Of a stretch of DNA of 64,000 nucleotides, positions 1-12,787 are shown in pieces. The translations under genes and the position numbers were made by a program. Position 1 is the first letter of the stretch. Each line of letters starts with the position of its first letter. The notes beneath the pieces were generated by a model. That model was not told the DNA's origin and ran no database searches. It saw only the letters and a program-made list of their open reading frames with translations. Where the stretch lies: assembly GCF_023634065.1 (NCBI RefSeq), contig NZ_JALKCV010000004.1, positions 186,001-250,000 of the forward strand, written 5' to 3'. Source of the DNA: Microbulbifer litoralis. GTDB lineage: Bacteria; Pseudomonadota; Gammaproteobacteria; Pseudomonadales; Cellvibrionaceae.

Positions 1-704
1 AGTGCCCTGTCGACCCGATCCACATAGCGGCGCAGTACCGGCGACAGGTAGGCATCCACCACCGTGGTATCGCCGCGGCCCACCAGTTTGATCAGCGGGC
101 TGACCCGGTGGCTGACGGAGACTTGGGTAAAGCCGATCTCGTCGGCGATGCGGGCGATTGCCCGCTCGTGTTCCGGGTAGCGGTAACCGTGCATCAACAG
201 GATCGCCAGGCCGCGCAGGCCGCCGTCGTAGAGTCGCTGCAGGTTCGCCCGCACCCTGCCCCAATCCAGCGGCACCAGTACTTCGCCATTGGCCGTGACG
301 CGCTCGCCCACCTCCACGACATCGCTGTAGAGCATTTGCGGCAGCCTGATCTGGAGGTCGAACAGGTTCGGGCGCGCCTGGTAGCCGATACGCAGGGCGT
401 CGGCGAAGCCCTTGGTCGTGACCAGGGCCACCGGATCGCCCTTGCGCTCCAGCAATGCATTGGTGGCCACGGTAGTGCCCATCTTGACCGCCTCGATAGC
501 TTCCGGCGGGATGGGGGCATCGACGTCCAAATCCAGCAGAGCGCGGATACCGGCCAGGGCGGCGTCCTCGTATTGCTCCGGATTCTCGGACAGCAGCTTG
601 TGGCTGACCAGCCGCCCATCCGGGCGGCGGGCGACGATATCGGTAAAGGTGCCGCCGCGATCTATCCAGAAGCTCCAGCGGTTGTTGTCGGTTTCTTTAT
701 TCAT
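1..704 (-). CDS. 5-oxoprolinase / hydantoinase A-type protein, N-terminal part (cut by window edge)
   Basis: The frame opens with ATG at 704 and runs off the left edge, leaving 234 codons. The N-terminus carries the acidic, glycine-rich phosphate-binding start typical of the hydantoinase/oxoprolinase N domain ([19 protein letters not shown] at about residues 12-30), followed by [15 protein letters not shown] near residue 75 and the HGYRYPEHE stretch near residue 170. In this family the enzyme hydrolyses 5-oxoproline to glutamate using ATP; bacterial forms are about 1200 residues and fuse the A and B domains, but whether this one does cannot be seen. A hydantoinase of related type is the alternative. 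It is divergent from metH, with a GAGTCCC array in the shared 168-bp gap. Confidence 0.85.
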   Translation of the reverse strand, partial: MNKETDNNRWSFWIDRGGTFTDIVARRPDGRLVSHKLLSENPEQYEDAALAGIRALLDLDVDAPIPPEAIEAVKMGTTVATNALLERKGDPVALVTTKGFADALRIGYQARPNLFDLQIRLPQMLYSDVVEVGERVTANGEVLVPLDWGRVRANLQRLYDGGLRGLAILLMHGYRYPEHERAIARIADEIGFTQVSVSHRVSPLIKLVGRGDTTVVDAYLSPVLRRYVDRVDRA

Positions 705-758
705 AGGTCATCCCTCCATCCCTCTCCCGGGACCGCGGAGCTCCAGCTCCGCGCATCC

Positions 759-823
759 GAGTCCCGAGTCCCGAGTCCCGAGTCCCGAGTCCCGAGTCCC
801 GAGTCCCGAGTCCCGAGTCCCGA
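759..823. repeat. GAGTCCC heptamer tandem array, 9 copies
   Basis: Nine perfect head-to-tail copies of the 7-bp unit GAGTCCC fill 759-821, followed by a partial GA. The array lies between the divergent 5-oxoprolinase and metH genes, ending about 50 bases before the metH ATG. A second array of the same unit (49918-49996) precedes sdaA. The unit length is not a multiple of three, and one frame reads straight through the array into metH, which produces a misleadingly long open frame. Confidence 0.97.
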
Positions 824-872
824 ATATGCTAACATTGCCGCCCTCTTCGAGACCCGTTTAAAGGAAGTGCCC

Positions 873-4568
<3,696 letters not shown>

Positions 4569-4589
4569 ACAGCCGGAACTCGGGATTCC

Positions 4590-4644
4590 AGTAGAGTGCG
4601 CCGTGGGCACCGGCCGTTCGATGGTGCGCACGACGCACCCTACT
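4590..4644. repeat. Dispersed GTGCGCC-type palindrome, copy 1
   Basis: An imperfect inverted repeat with arms AGTAGAGTGCG and CGCACCCTACT around a GC-rich centre. It sits just after the metH stop and just before the DUF2970 gene. Related copies lie at 22929-22981 (best), 11128-11178 (degenerate) and 34214-34235 (half). It may act as a transcript-end hairpin for metH, but there is no T tract after it. Confidence 0.8.
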
Positions 4645-4650
4645 CAGTTG

Positions 4651-4887
4651 ATGGAGCTGGAAGTGGAGAATAAAGAAGACAACAAAGAGGACAAGAGTCC
4701 TTCATTCGGCCAGGTGGTCCTCAGCACCCTGGCCGCTGCCATCGGCGTGCAGAGCAACAGGAACCGTGAGCGCGACTTCAAGGCTGGCAGTATCAAGACC
4801 TATATCGCCGCCGGCATCATCTTTACCGCACTGTTTGTGCTGACGCTGGTACTGGTGGTGAAGACGGTGCTCAGCAATATGGGCTGA
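4651..4887 (+). CDS. DUF2970 small inner-membrane protein
   Basis: This 78-residue protein has the DUF2970 pattern: a conserved SFGQVVLSTLAAAIGVQSNRN stretch with an RERDF motif, then one hydrophobic segment (YIAAGIIFTALFVLTLVLVV) near the C-terminus. Function is unknown; the family is small, single-pass and common in gammaproteobacteria. ATG 4651 is chosen because sequence further upstream lies in the palindromic repeat. GTG 4663 is a credible alternative, since GGAG at 4653-4656 is well spaced for it. The short acidic N-terminus (ENKEDNKEDKS) is probably cytoplasmic. Confidence 0.8.
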   Translation: MELEVENKEDNKEDKSPSFGQVVLSTLAAAIGVQSNRNRERDFKAGSIKTYIAAGIIFTALFVLTLVLVVKTVLSNMG

Positions 4888-4957
4888 ACGGGTGGTGCGG
4901 AACAGGGAATGAGGCCCGGCACCGCTCTGCTCCGGGCGCTGGGGGGGGGGTACAGCG

Positions 4958-5074
4958 TTACTGCGAGGCGACCCAGAAAATGCAGGTAGCCACGAAGATC
5001 GCTACCAGGGCCACCGCGGCAAAGGCATCTGCCGCGTTATCACTCTCATTGGAAACAACTACTTCTTCACTCAT
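4958..5074 (-). CDS. Small single-pass membrane peptide (38 aa), unknown function
   Basis: An ATG at 5074 preceded by GGAG (spacing about 7) opens a 38-codon frame ending in TAA at 4958. The peptide has an acidic N-terminus (MSEEVVVSNESDN) and then one predicted membrane helix (AFAAVALVAIFVATCIFWVA), ending in SQ. It is divergent from the sulfite reductase gene, and a G10 homopolymer (4941-4950) lies just past its stop. The clear ribosome site and hydrophobic segment support a real gene, but I recognise no family. Confidence 0.6.
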   Translation of the reverse strand: MSEEVVVSNESDNAADAFAAVALVAIFVATCIFWVASQ

Positions 5075-5352
5075 CGAAAGACTCCGATCGCTGATTATTG
5101 TTATTCAGGGTAGCTGTGCCGCTCGGGAACGGTTGGTCAAGTAGATCAAATCCCCGTCTATGGCGCAAGCCGACAAATCCACACAATCTTTACGCGCTTA
5201 TAACCGTTTGTTACTGAGGTAGCGAAAAAAATTGTTATTTTTTGCATAAGCGCGCTGGTATGTTATGCGCCATCGGAGAATGCGCGAATTTCTTACCCGC
5301 CTCTCCGCAAACACCTTAAAAAGTGTGCAAATGGCAATGGAATCAAGCTGTT

Positions 5353-7014
5353 ATGTATCGATATGACGACCGGGACCGCGCCATCATCGGCGATCGCGTG
5401 GCCCAGTTCCGCGGCCAGACGGAACGCTATCTGGCCGGCCAGCTCAGCGAGGAGCAGTTCCTGCCGCTGCGCCTGCAGAACGGGCTCTATATCCAGCGAC
5501 TGGCGCCGATGCTGCGCATCGCCGTGCCCTACGGCCTGCTGAACAGCGCCCAGCTCAAGCGCCTGGCCCGCATCAGCCGCGACTACGACAAGGGCTACGC
5601 CCACTTCACCACGCGCCAGAACCTGCAATACAACTGGCCGCAGCTCGAGGACGTGCCGAAGATCCTGGCCGAGCTGGCGGAAGTGGAGATGCACGCGGTG
5701 CAGACCAGCGGCAACTGCATCCGCAATACCACCTCGGACCCCTACGCCGGCGTGGCCCGCGACGAGATCGCCGACCCGCGCCCCTACTGCGAGTTGATCC
5801 GCCAGTGGTCCACCTTCCACCCGGAATTCGCCTTTCTGCCGCGCAAGTTCAAGATCGCCGTCAACGGTGCCCAGACCGACCGCGCCGCCATCCGCGTGCA
5901 CGATATCGGCGTGCAGATCGTCGAGCGCGACGGCGAGATCGGCTACGAGGTCTATGTCGGCGGCGGCCAGGGCCGCACGCCGGTGATCGCCGAAAAAATC
6001 CGCGACTTCCTGCCGGAGCGGCACCTGCTGTCCTACCTGGAAGCGATCGTGCGCATCTACAACCAACTGGGCCGGCGCGACAACAAGTACAAGGCCCGTA
6101 TCAAGATCCTGGTCAAGGCCATGGGGGCGGAGGAATTCGGCCGTCTCGTCGAAGCCGAGTGGGAACAGATCCGTGATGGTGCCGACGAGCTGACACCGGA
6201 AGCGCTGGCCTGGGCCAAGTCCTTCTTCACCGCGCCCGACTACCGCCAGGTCGACGGCGCTGACAGCGAAGCGGCACTGCAGTCGCAGGCGGCGGGCGAC
6301 AAGGCCTTCGCCCGCTGGCTGGAGCGCAACACCTTCGCCCACCGGGTACCCGGCTACCGCGCCGTGCGCCTGTCCACCAAGCCCACCGGCGTGCCGCCGG
6401 GCGATGTCACCGACCGCCAGTTGGAGGCGATCGCCGGGCTGGCGGACCGCTTCAGCTTCGGCGAGGTGCGCGTCACCCACGACCAGAATGTGGTGCTGGC
6501 AGACGTGGAACAGGAAAAGCTGTTCGAACTCTGGCAGGCCGCGCGCACCAACGGCTTTGCCACACCCAATATCGGCACCCTGACCGATATGATCTGCTGC
6601 CCCGGCGGCGACTACTGCTCGCTGGCCAACGCCAAATCGATTCCGGTGGCCGAGGCCATCCAGCGCCGCTTCGACGACATGGACTACCTCTACGACCTGG
6701 GCGACCTGAACCTGAACATCTCCGGCTGCATGAACGCCTGCGGCCACCACCACGTGGGTCATATCGGCATTCTCGGCGTGGACAAGAAAGGCGAGGAGTT
6801 CTACCAGGTCCAACTGGGCGGCAGTTCGTCGGAAAATGCCAGCCTGGCGAAGGTGCTGGGCCCCAGCTTCTCCCGTGCGGAAGTACCGGACGTGATCGAC
6901 ACCATCCTCGACATCTACGTCAATGAACGCCGCGAGGACGAACTGTTTATCGACACCTACAACCGCATCGGCCTGCAGCCCTTCAAGGAAAAAGTCTATG
7001 CCAAAGCCAGTTAA
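5353..7014 (+). CDS. cysI: Siroheme/[4Fe-4S] sulfite (nitrite/sulfite) reductase
   Basis: This 553-residue enzyme reduces sulfite to sulfide in assimilatory sulfur metabolism and resembles the single-protein CysI of pseudomonads. The N-terminus LPLRLQNGLYIQRLAPMLRIAVPYG and the RQNLQYNWP stretch are typical. The coupled siroheme and cluster ligands are visible as C416/C422 (CCPGGDYCSLA) and C459/C463 (SGCMNACGHHH). ATG 5353 is chosen because MYRYDDRDRAII matches the usual start; codons upstream (from 5323) look like leader. Its 3' end overlaps the DUF934 gene by 17 bases. The AT-rich 278-bp leader presumably carries the promoter, but I could not assign a regulator site. No flavoprotein subunit (CysJ) is nearby. 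Confidence 0.93.
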   Translation: MYRYDDRDRAIIGDRVAQFRGQTERYLAGQLSEEQFLPLRLQNGLYIQRLAPMLRIAVPYGLLNSAQLKRLARISRDYDKGYAHFTTRQNLQYNWPQLEDVPKILAELAEVEMHAVQTSGNCIRNTTSDPYAGVARDEIADPRPYCELIRQWSTFHPEFAFLPRKFKIAVNGAQTDRAAIRVHDIGVQIVERDGEIGYEVYVGGGQGRTPVIAEKIRDFLPERHLLSYLEAIVRIYNQLGRRDNKYKARIKILVKAMGAEEFGRLVEAEWEQIRDGADELTPEALAWAKSFFTAPDYRQVDGADSEAALQSQAAGDKAFARWLERNTFAHRVPGYRAVRLSTKPTGVPPGDVTDRQLEAIAGLADRFSFGEVRVTHDQNVVLADVEQEKLFELWQAARTNGFATPNIGTLTDMICCPGGDYCSLANAKSIPVAEAIQRRFDDMDYLYDLGDLNLNISGCMNACGHHHVGHIGILGVDKKGEEFYQVQLGGSSSENASLAKVLGPSFSRAEVPDVIDTILDIYVNERREDELFIDTYNRIGLQPFKEKVYAKAS

Positions 7015-7552
7015 GCTCGGTCCCCAACCGGAAAATCCTGCAGAGCTGATTGTCGACGGGCAAGTTGCCACCAATGACTGGCGACTGCTGCCGCAGGACG
7101 AGGACGATGCGGAGATCACTGCCGACGCCCTGGCGCCCGGGAAAATCATCCTGCCCTACCGGATCTGGAAAGCGCTGAAAGGTGACCTGGTCCAGCGCCG
7201 CGCGGAGATCGGCGTCTGGCTGAACAGCGACGAGTCCGCCGACCTGATCGGCGACGAGGCCGGGGACCTGCCGCTGATTGCGGTGCACTTCCCGGCCTTT
7301 GCCGACGGTCGCGGTTTCAGCACCGGCCGCCTGCTGCGCGAACGCTACGGCTATACCGGCGAACTGCGCGCGGTGGGCGCCTTCATGCGCGACCAGCTCA
7401 CCTACCTGCGCCGCTGCGGCTTCGACGCCTTCGCCTACGAGGGTGAGCAGCCGCTGGCGAAACTGCTCGATTCGCTACACGACTTCAGCGACAGCTACCA
7501 GGCCGCGGTGGACGAAAAACTGCCGCTGTTCCGCCGCCGCGGGCTCGCCTGA
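6998..7552 (+). CDS. DUF934 protein, sulfite-reductase partner
   Basis: A 184-residue protein with the DUF934 hallmark FPAFADGRGFSTGRLLRERYG (about residues 100-120) and a following YLRRCGFDAF stretch. The family is almost always encoded next to this type of sulfite reductase and is assumed to help in sulfite reduction; its biochemical role is not settled. It starts at ATG 6998 inside the end of cysI, with AGGAA at 6984-6988, so translation is probably coupled. The terminus GLA at 7549 is followed by a 221-bp gap with no recognisable element. Confidence 0.88.
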   Translation: MPKPVKLGPQPENPAELIVDGQVATNDWRLLPQDEDDAEITADALAPGKIILPYRIWKALKGDLVQRRAEIGVWLNSDESADLIGDEAGDLPLIAVHFPAFADGRGFSTGRLLRERYGYTGELRAVGAFMRDQLTYLRRCGFDAFAYEGEQPLAKLLDSLHDFSDSYQAAVDEKLPLFRRRGLA

Positions 7553-7773
7553 GCCCTGCATATCTTCCCGACGGGCGGGCCATGTGCTCGCCCAGCCTGA
7601 CCCGACAGGAATTCACCCCGCGCCGCCGGAACCGGCGGATTCCCGCATTCCCTGCTGCCAACCCGGCCAGATCTCTGCATCCGGAACAACCAATCCCGTC
7701 TCGCGACACTAGACTGCCACTAATTCCGGGCTTAAAGCGCAGCCTATGGCGATGTACGCGAGGGGAGCAGTCC

Positions 7774-9093
7774 ATGCCCAAGCACTTCTTTGTCCTCGGG
7801 CTCGACCCGCTGCGACTCTCTTTCCTCAGGTGTGTACACGGGGCCGACAACTACCGCTTCCACCCGCTCTTCGATATATCGGAAGTGGTCAACCCGGCGA
7901 CCTTCGACTACGACGCGATGCTGGACCAGGCGCGCCGCCAGCTCGAGGACTTCCCCGATCCCATCGCCGGCATTATCGGCCACTGGGATTTTCCCACCAG
8001 CGTACTGCTGGCCCATCTCAGCCAGGATCGCGGACTGCGCTCGGCCTCTCTCGAGGCGGTGCTCAAATGCGAGCATAAATACTGGTGCCGCCTCGAACAG
8101 CGCAGGGCGATGCCGGACTGGACTCCGGATTTCTGCCCGGTGGATCCGTTTGCCGAAACGCCGCTGGCACAATTGACCATCGATTACCCCTTCTGGCTGA
8201 AACCGATCAAGGCCCACTCCTCTTTCCTCGGTTTCCGCATCGAGAACGCCGGCCAGTTCGGGGAAGCACTGCGGAAGATCCGGGCCGGCATCCACAGTTT
8301 CGGCGACCCGTTCAACCAGGCCCTGGCACACGTTTCGGTTCCGGACGAAGTGGGCCCTGTGGACGGCAACTGGTGCATCGCCGAGGAGATCATCGGCGGC
8401 AAGCAGTGCGGGATAGAGGGCGCCCTGCTCGATGGTGACTACCGCGTGCACGGCATCGTCGATACGGTCAAAGACAATAAAAGGCAGAGTTTCACCCGCT
8501 ACGAATACCCCTCCGTGTGGCCGCGACACGCGCAGGACAGGATCTGCGCCGCCGGGGAGAAGCTGTTGCGACATCTCGGCTTCGACAATTCCCCCTTTGG
8601 TATCGAGTTTTTCTGGGATGCGCAGAAGAACGCCTTCAAGGTACTGGAAGTCAATACACGGATCTCCCAGTCCCACAGCGACCAGTTCATCAAGGTGCAC
8701 GGTGTATCCAATCACCAGATACCGGTCGACCTGGCCCTGGGGCGCATCACGGATCTGGGCGATTGCCGCGGCGACTACCGCACAGCCGCCAAGTTCATGC
8801 TGCGCCGCTACCGCGACGCCCTGCTGGAACAGGCGCCCGACGACGAAGAGATCAAACGGATCGAGCGGGAATTCCCCGACAGTAAAATCGTGATCACCGC
8901 CGACCGCGGCCGCCGCCTGTCCGAACAGTCGATGCAGGACAGCTACAGTTTCGAGATCGCCAACATCTGGCTGGGCGCCCAGAACCAGCGGGAACTCCTG
9001 GACAAGTACCACCGCCTCGCCGAGGCCCTGCACTTCAGGTTCTCGGACGGTGGCGAGCCCGAGCCCTTCCAGTTCAACCGCGTGCGCTACTGA
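7774..9093 (+). CDS. ATP-grasp ligase of unknown substrate
   Basis: A 439-residue ATP-grasp protein related to the biotin-carboxylase / D-Ala-D-Ala-ligase superfamily. ATG 7774 has an AGGGGAG site at 7761-7767. Visible parts are a pre-ATP-grasp N domain (about 1-90), the ATP-binding lysine region FWLKPIKAHSSFLGFRIEN (about 147-165), IAEEIIGGKQCGIEG (about 205-220), and the magnesium-binding FGIEFFWD ... LEVNTRISQSHSD stretch (about 275-310). Such enzymes join a carboxylate to an amine or thiol via an acyl phosphate. Its stop codon overlaps the start of the CocE-type hydrolase (TGATG), so the pair is translationally coupled and probably acts on linked substrates. The substrate cannot be told from sequence. 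Confidence 0.85.
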   Translation: MPKHFFVLGLDPLRLSFLRCVHGADNYRFHPLFDISEVVNPATFDYDAMLDQARRQLEDFPDPIAGIIGHWDFPTSVLLAHLSQDRGLRSASLEAVLKCEHKYWCRLEQRRAMPDWTPDFCPVDPFAETPLAQLTIDYPFWLKPIKAHSSFLGFRIENAGQFGEALRKIRAGIHSFGDPFNQALAHVSVPDEVGPVDGNWCIAEEIIGGKQCGIEGALLDGDYRVHGIVDTVKDNKRQSFTRYEYPSVWPRHAQDRICAAGEKLLRHLGFDNSPFGIEFFWDAQKNAFKVLEVNTRISQSHSDQFIKVHGVSNHQIPVDLALGRITDLGDCRGDYRTAAKFMLRRYRDALLEQAPDDEEIKRIEREFPDSKIVITADRGRRLSEQSMQDSYSFEIANIWLGAQNQRELLDKYHRLAEALHFRFSDGGEPEPFQFNRVRY

Positions 9094-11117
9094 TGAAGGT
9101 AATCAGCGAATTCCCTTACCGGCTCGAGATGCGCGAGCATGTGGAGATCCCCATGCCCGACGGCTGCAGGCTCGCGGCGCGTATCTGGCTGCCGGAAAAT
9201 GCCGAGCGCGAACCGGTACCGGCCATCTTCGAATATATCCCCTACCGCAAGCGGGATATGACGCGCCTGCGGGATTCCATCCTGCACCCCTACCTGGCCG
9301 GCCACGGTTACGCCTGCGTGCGCGTGGACCTGCGCGGCAGTGGCGAGTCCGAGGGCATCCTGCGCGACCAGTACCGGCAGCGCGAGCTGGACGATGGCGC
9401 CGCGGTAATCGCCTGGCTGGCGGAACAGCCCTGGTGCGATGGCAATGTGGGCATGATGGGCATCTCCTGGGGCGGCTTCAACGGACTGCAGGTGGCATCG
9501 CTGGCGCCACCGGCACTGAAAGCGGTGATTTCCGCCTGCTCCACCGACGACCTGTATCTCGACAACATGCACTACATGGGCGGCTGCCTGCTGACCGACA
9601 ACCTGTCGGAGGCCACCACCATGTTCTCCGTCAACACCTGCCCGCCGGATCCGGCGCTGGTTGGCGAGCGCTGGCGCGAGATGTGGTTGCAGCGCCTCGC
9701 CGGCAGCGGCCTGTGGCTGGACACCTGGCTGCGCCACCAGCACCGGGATGACTACTGGAAACACGGCTCCGTCAGCGAGCACTACGAGGCCATCCGCAGC
9801 CCGGTGATGCTGGTGGGCGGCTGGGCCGACGGCTACACCAACGCGATCTTCCGGTTGCTGGAACACCTGCAGGTGCCGCGCCTGGGATTGATCGGCCCCT
9901 GGGGCCACAAATATCCCCACCAGGGCGCGCCGGGTCCGGCCATCGGCTTCCTGCAGGAGGCGCTGCGCTGGTGGGACCTGTGGCTGAAGGGGCGCGATAC
10001 CGGCATCATGGCCGAACCCATGCTGCGCGCCTGGATGCAGGACAGCATGCCGCCCACGACCTATTACCGGGAGCGCCCGGGGCGCTGGGTTGGCGAGGAC
10101 GTCTGGCCGGCGCCGCGCATCCGCGATGTGGCCTACAGGCTGGATCCCCACCGCATCCTGATGCCCGGCGAACCGTCCTGCGGTGGCGGCGAGAGCATGT
10201 ATATCCAGTCGCCGCTGTCCGTCGGCCTGCTGGCCGGCAAGTGGTGCTCCTACACTTACGCCCCCGACCTGCCCCACGACCAGCGGCTGGAAGACGGCGG
10301 CTCCCTGGTATTCGAGAGCGCACCGCTGGATCGGGAGCTCGAAATCCTGGGGACACCGGTGGCGGAACTGGAGCTGGAATGCAACCAGCCGGTGGCGATG
10401 GTAGCCGCGCGGCTGTCCGATGTGGCACCGGACGGCAAGGCCACCCGCGTGACCTACGGCCTGTTCAACCTGACCCACCGCAAGAGCCACGCGGAGCCGG
10501 AACCCCTTGTCCCCGGCAAGACCTATCGCGTGCGCGTGCCACTGAACGCCATCGCCCAGAACTTTCCCGCCGGCCACCGGTTGCGGCTAAGCCTGTCCAC
10601 TTCCTACTGGGCGCTGGCCTGGCCGTCTCCGCGACCGGTGCGCATGACGGTCTACCCGGCCGCCAGCCAGTTGATCCTGCCGCAGCGGGAGCCGAAACCC
10701 GAGGATGCCGAAATCCGCTTCCAGAAACCGGAAGTGGCCCCGCCCACGCCCGTCAGGACAGTCGAGCCGCCGGAGCACAACTGGCTGGTACACCGCGACC
10801 TGGCGCTCGACCAGTCAGTGCTGGAGGTGATCAAGGACGAGGGCCTGAAACGGCTGCGGGAAATCGACATGGAAGTGGCCAACCGCACCCGCAACTGGTA
10901 CAGCTTCCGCGACGACGACTTCGAGAGCCTGCGTGGCGAAACCCGCACCGAGCGCATCTTCCGCCGCGGCAGCTGGTCAGTGCGCACCACCACCCGCACC
11001 GTCCTCACCGCAGACACCGAATACTTCTATATCCACGCGGAGCTGGACGCCTGGGAGGGGGACAGCCGCGTCTTCACCGAAAACTGGCAGCGCAAGATTC
11101 CCCGCGACCACCTCTGA
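9093..11117 (+). CDS. CocE/NonD (peptidase S15) family hydrolase
   Basis: A 674-residue alpha/beta hydrolase of the X-Pro dipeptidyl-peptidase/cocaine-esterase type. The hydrolase fold (about 15-300) contains nucleophile S125 in GISWGGF, with acid D246 (GWADGYTN) and H272 (GPWGHKYPH) in the expected order. A C-terminal jelly-roll domain (about 330-560) contains the family's RLSDVAPDGKATRVTYG and FPAGHRLRLSLSTSYWALAWPSP motifs. An extra C-terminal region of about 110 residues follows. There is no signal peptide, so it should be cytoplasmic. The ATG overlaps the ATP-grasp stop, making a two-gene unit. It may cleave an ester or amide made or used by the ligase, which is inference from coupling only. 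Confidence 0.88.
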   Translation: MKVISEFPYRLEMREHVEIPMPDGCRLAARIWLPENAEREPVPAIFEYIPYRKRDMTRLRDSILHPYLAGHGYACVRVDLRGSGESEGILRDQYRQRELDDGAAVIAWLAEQPWCDGNVGMMGISWGGFNGLQVASLAPPALKAVISACSTDDLYLDNMHYMGGCLLTDNLSEATTMFSVNTCPPDPALVGERWREMWLQRLAGSGLWLDTWLRHQHRDDYWKHGSVSEHYEAIRSPVMLVGGWADGYTNAIFRLLEHLQVPRLGLIGPWGHKYPHQGAPGPAIGFLQEALRWWDLWLKGRDTGIMAEPMLRAWMQDSMPPTTYYRERPGRWVGEDVWPAPRIRDVAYRLDPHRILMPGEPSCGGGESMYIQSPLSVGLLAGKWCSYTYAPDLPHDQRLEDGGSLVFESAPLDRELEILGTPVAELELECNQPVAMVAARLSDVAPDGKATRVTYGLFNLTHRKSHAEPEPLVPGKTYRVRVPLNAIAQNFPAGHRLRLSLSTSYWALAWPSPRPVRMTVYPAASQLILPQREPKPEDAEIRFQKPEVAPPTPVRTVEPPEHNWLVHRDLALDQSVLEVIKDEGLKRLREIDMEVANRTRNWYSFRDDDFESLRGETRTERIFRRGSWSVRTTTRTVLTADTEYFYIHAELDAWEGDSRVFTENWQRKIPRDHL

Positions 11118-11127
11118 TTCTCCTTCT

Positions 11128-11178
11128 GGGGTACGCCGTGCACACCGCCCGGCCACCCGTGCGCACGGCACACCCTGC
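11128..11178. repeat. Dispersed GTGCGCC-type palindrome, degenerate copy
   Basis: Arms GTACGCCGTGCACACC and GTGCGCACGGCACACCCTGC flank a short centre, an eroded version of the palindrome at 22929-22981. It lies between the hydrolase stop and asnS. Confidence 0.6.
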
Positions 11179-11297
11179 AGCCTCCACAACGGGGCTGGAT
11201 TTTCACCCGCCAAAACGCCAATATGCGCGGCGTAACGCAACACCACGGGGCGCGGGCCGGAGCCCGCGTCCCCGGACAGAGAGACAAGAGCACATCC

Positions 11298-12698
11298 ATG
11301 CAAGTTGAATCCGTAGATTCCCTGTTGAAGTCCTCCCACCGCGAGGGCAGCGAAGCCCGTATCCAGGGCTGGATCCGGACCCGCCGCGACTCCAAGGCGG
11401 GCCTCTCGTTCCTCGCCGTGCACGACGGCAGCTGCTTCGACCCCATCCAGGTGGTGGTCGAGGCCGACATCCACAACTACGAATCCGAAGTACTGCGCCT
11501 GACCACCGGCTGTGCGGTGGACATCACCGGTACCGTGAAGGCGTCCGAGGGCAAGGGCCAGGCGATTGAGCTGTTGGCCACCGAGGTACACGTAGTCGGC
11601 TGGGTCGAGGACCCGGACACCTACCCCATGTCGCCCAAGCGCCACACCATGGAACACCTGCGCGAACACGCCCACCTGCGTGCGCGCACCAATGTCGGTG
11701 GCGCCGTGGCGCGGGTGCGCAACTGTATCGCCCAGGCGCTGCACCGCTTCTTCCACGAAAACGGCTTTAACTGGATCCACACGCCCATCCTGACCGCCTC
11801 CGACTGCGAGGGCGCCGGCGAGCTGTTCCGCGTCAGCACCCTGGACCAGGCCAACCTGCCGCTGACCGACAGGGGCGAGGTGGATTACTCCAGGGACTTC
11901 TTCGGCGAGGAGAGCTTCCTGACCGTGTCCGGCCAGCTGAACGTGGAGAGCTACTGCCTGGCGCTGTCCAAGGTCTATACCTTCGGCCCCACTTTCCGCG
12001 CGGAAAATTCCAACACCACCCGCCACCTGGCGGAATTCTGGATGGTGGAACCGGAAATCGCCTTCGCCGACCTGGCGGATACCGCCGACCTGTCGGAGAA
12101 AATGCTCAAATACGTCTTCAAGGCGGTGCTCGAGGAGCGCGCCGACGATATGGCCTTCTTCGCCCAGCGCATCGACAAGGAGGCCATCTCACGGCTGGAA
12201 AACATCACCGGCAACGACTTCGCACGCATCAACTACAGCGAAGCGATCGAGATCCTGGAGAAGTGCAAGGAGAAATTCGAGTTCCCGGTTTCCTGGGGTA
12301 TCGACCTGGCCTCCGAGCACGAGCGCTACCTGGCCGAGAAGCACTTCAGGAAGCCGGTGATCGTCATGAACTACCCGAAGGATATCAAGGCCTTCTATAT
12401 GCGCATGAACGATGACGGCAAAACCGTCGCCGCCATGGATGTGCTGGCGCCGGGTATCGGCGAGATCATCGGCGGCTCCCAGCGCGAGGAACGCCTAGAG
12501 AAACTCGACGAGCGCATGGACGAGATGAATATTCCCAAAGAACATCTCTACTGGTACCGCGACCTGCGCCGCTACGGCACCGTCCCCCACGCCGGCTTCG
12601 GCCTGGGTTTCGATCGCATCGTGTCCTACGTCACCGGTATGGGCAATATCCGCGATGTGATTCCGTTTCCGCGGACGCCGAAGAATATTGCGTTTTAA
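11298..12698 (+). CDS. asnS: Asparaginyl-tRNA synthetase
   Basis: A 466-residue class IIb synthetase that charges tRNA-Asn with asparagine, the same length as the E. coli enzyme. The N-terminal OB-fold anticodon-binding domain (about 1-105) contains [19 protein letters not shown]. Motif 2 is [21 protein letters not shown] (about 235-255) and motif 3 is [12 protein letters not shown] near residue 435. The ATG at 11298 is chosen because [10 protein letters not shown] aligns with the family start; the ribosome site is weak (AAGAG). It is probably transcribed alone, between two palindromic repeats. Confidence 0.96.
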   Translation: MQVESVDSLLKSSHREGSEARIQGWIRTRRDSKAGLSFLAVHDGSCFDPIQVVVEADIHNYESEVLRLTTGCAVDITGTVKASEGKGQAIELLATEVHVVGWVEDPDTYPMSPKRHTMEHLREHAHLRARTNVGGAVARVRNCIAQALHRFFHENGFNWIHTPILTASDCEGAGELFRVSTLDQANLPLTDRGEVDYSRDFFGEESFLTVSGQLNVESYCLALSKVYTFGPTFRAENSNTTRHLAEFWMVEPEIAFADLADTADLSEKMLKYVFKAVLEERADDMAFFAQRIDKEAISRLENITGNDFARINYSEAIEILEKCKEKFEFPVSWGIDLASEHERYLAEKHFRKPVIVMNYPKDIKAFYMRMNDDGKTVAAMDVLAPGIGEIIGGSQREERLEKLDERMDEMNIPKEHLYWYRDLRRYGTVPHAGFGLGFDRIVSYVTGMGNIRDVIPFPRTPKNIAF

Positions 12699-12787
12699 AA
12701 ATAAGCCCCCATTTGTGGCAATGCCGGTCAGTTAAGCAGGTAAAGCTTGGACGATGAGATGCGCAGGGCTTCAGCTGACATTGGGGC

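Noticed and set aside
759-823. Possible CRISPR array
   Set aside because: The units are contiguous 7-mers without spacers, and no cas genes are present.
108-872. N-terminal extension of metH through the heptamer array
   Set aside because: The real start at 873 has a good ribosome site and gives the standard MetH length; upstream codons overlap the 5-oxoprolinase gene.
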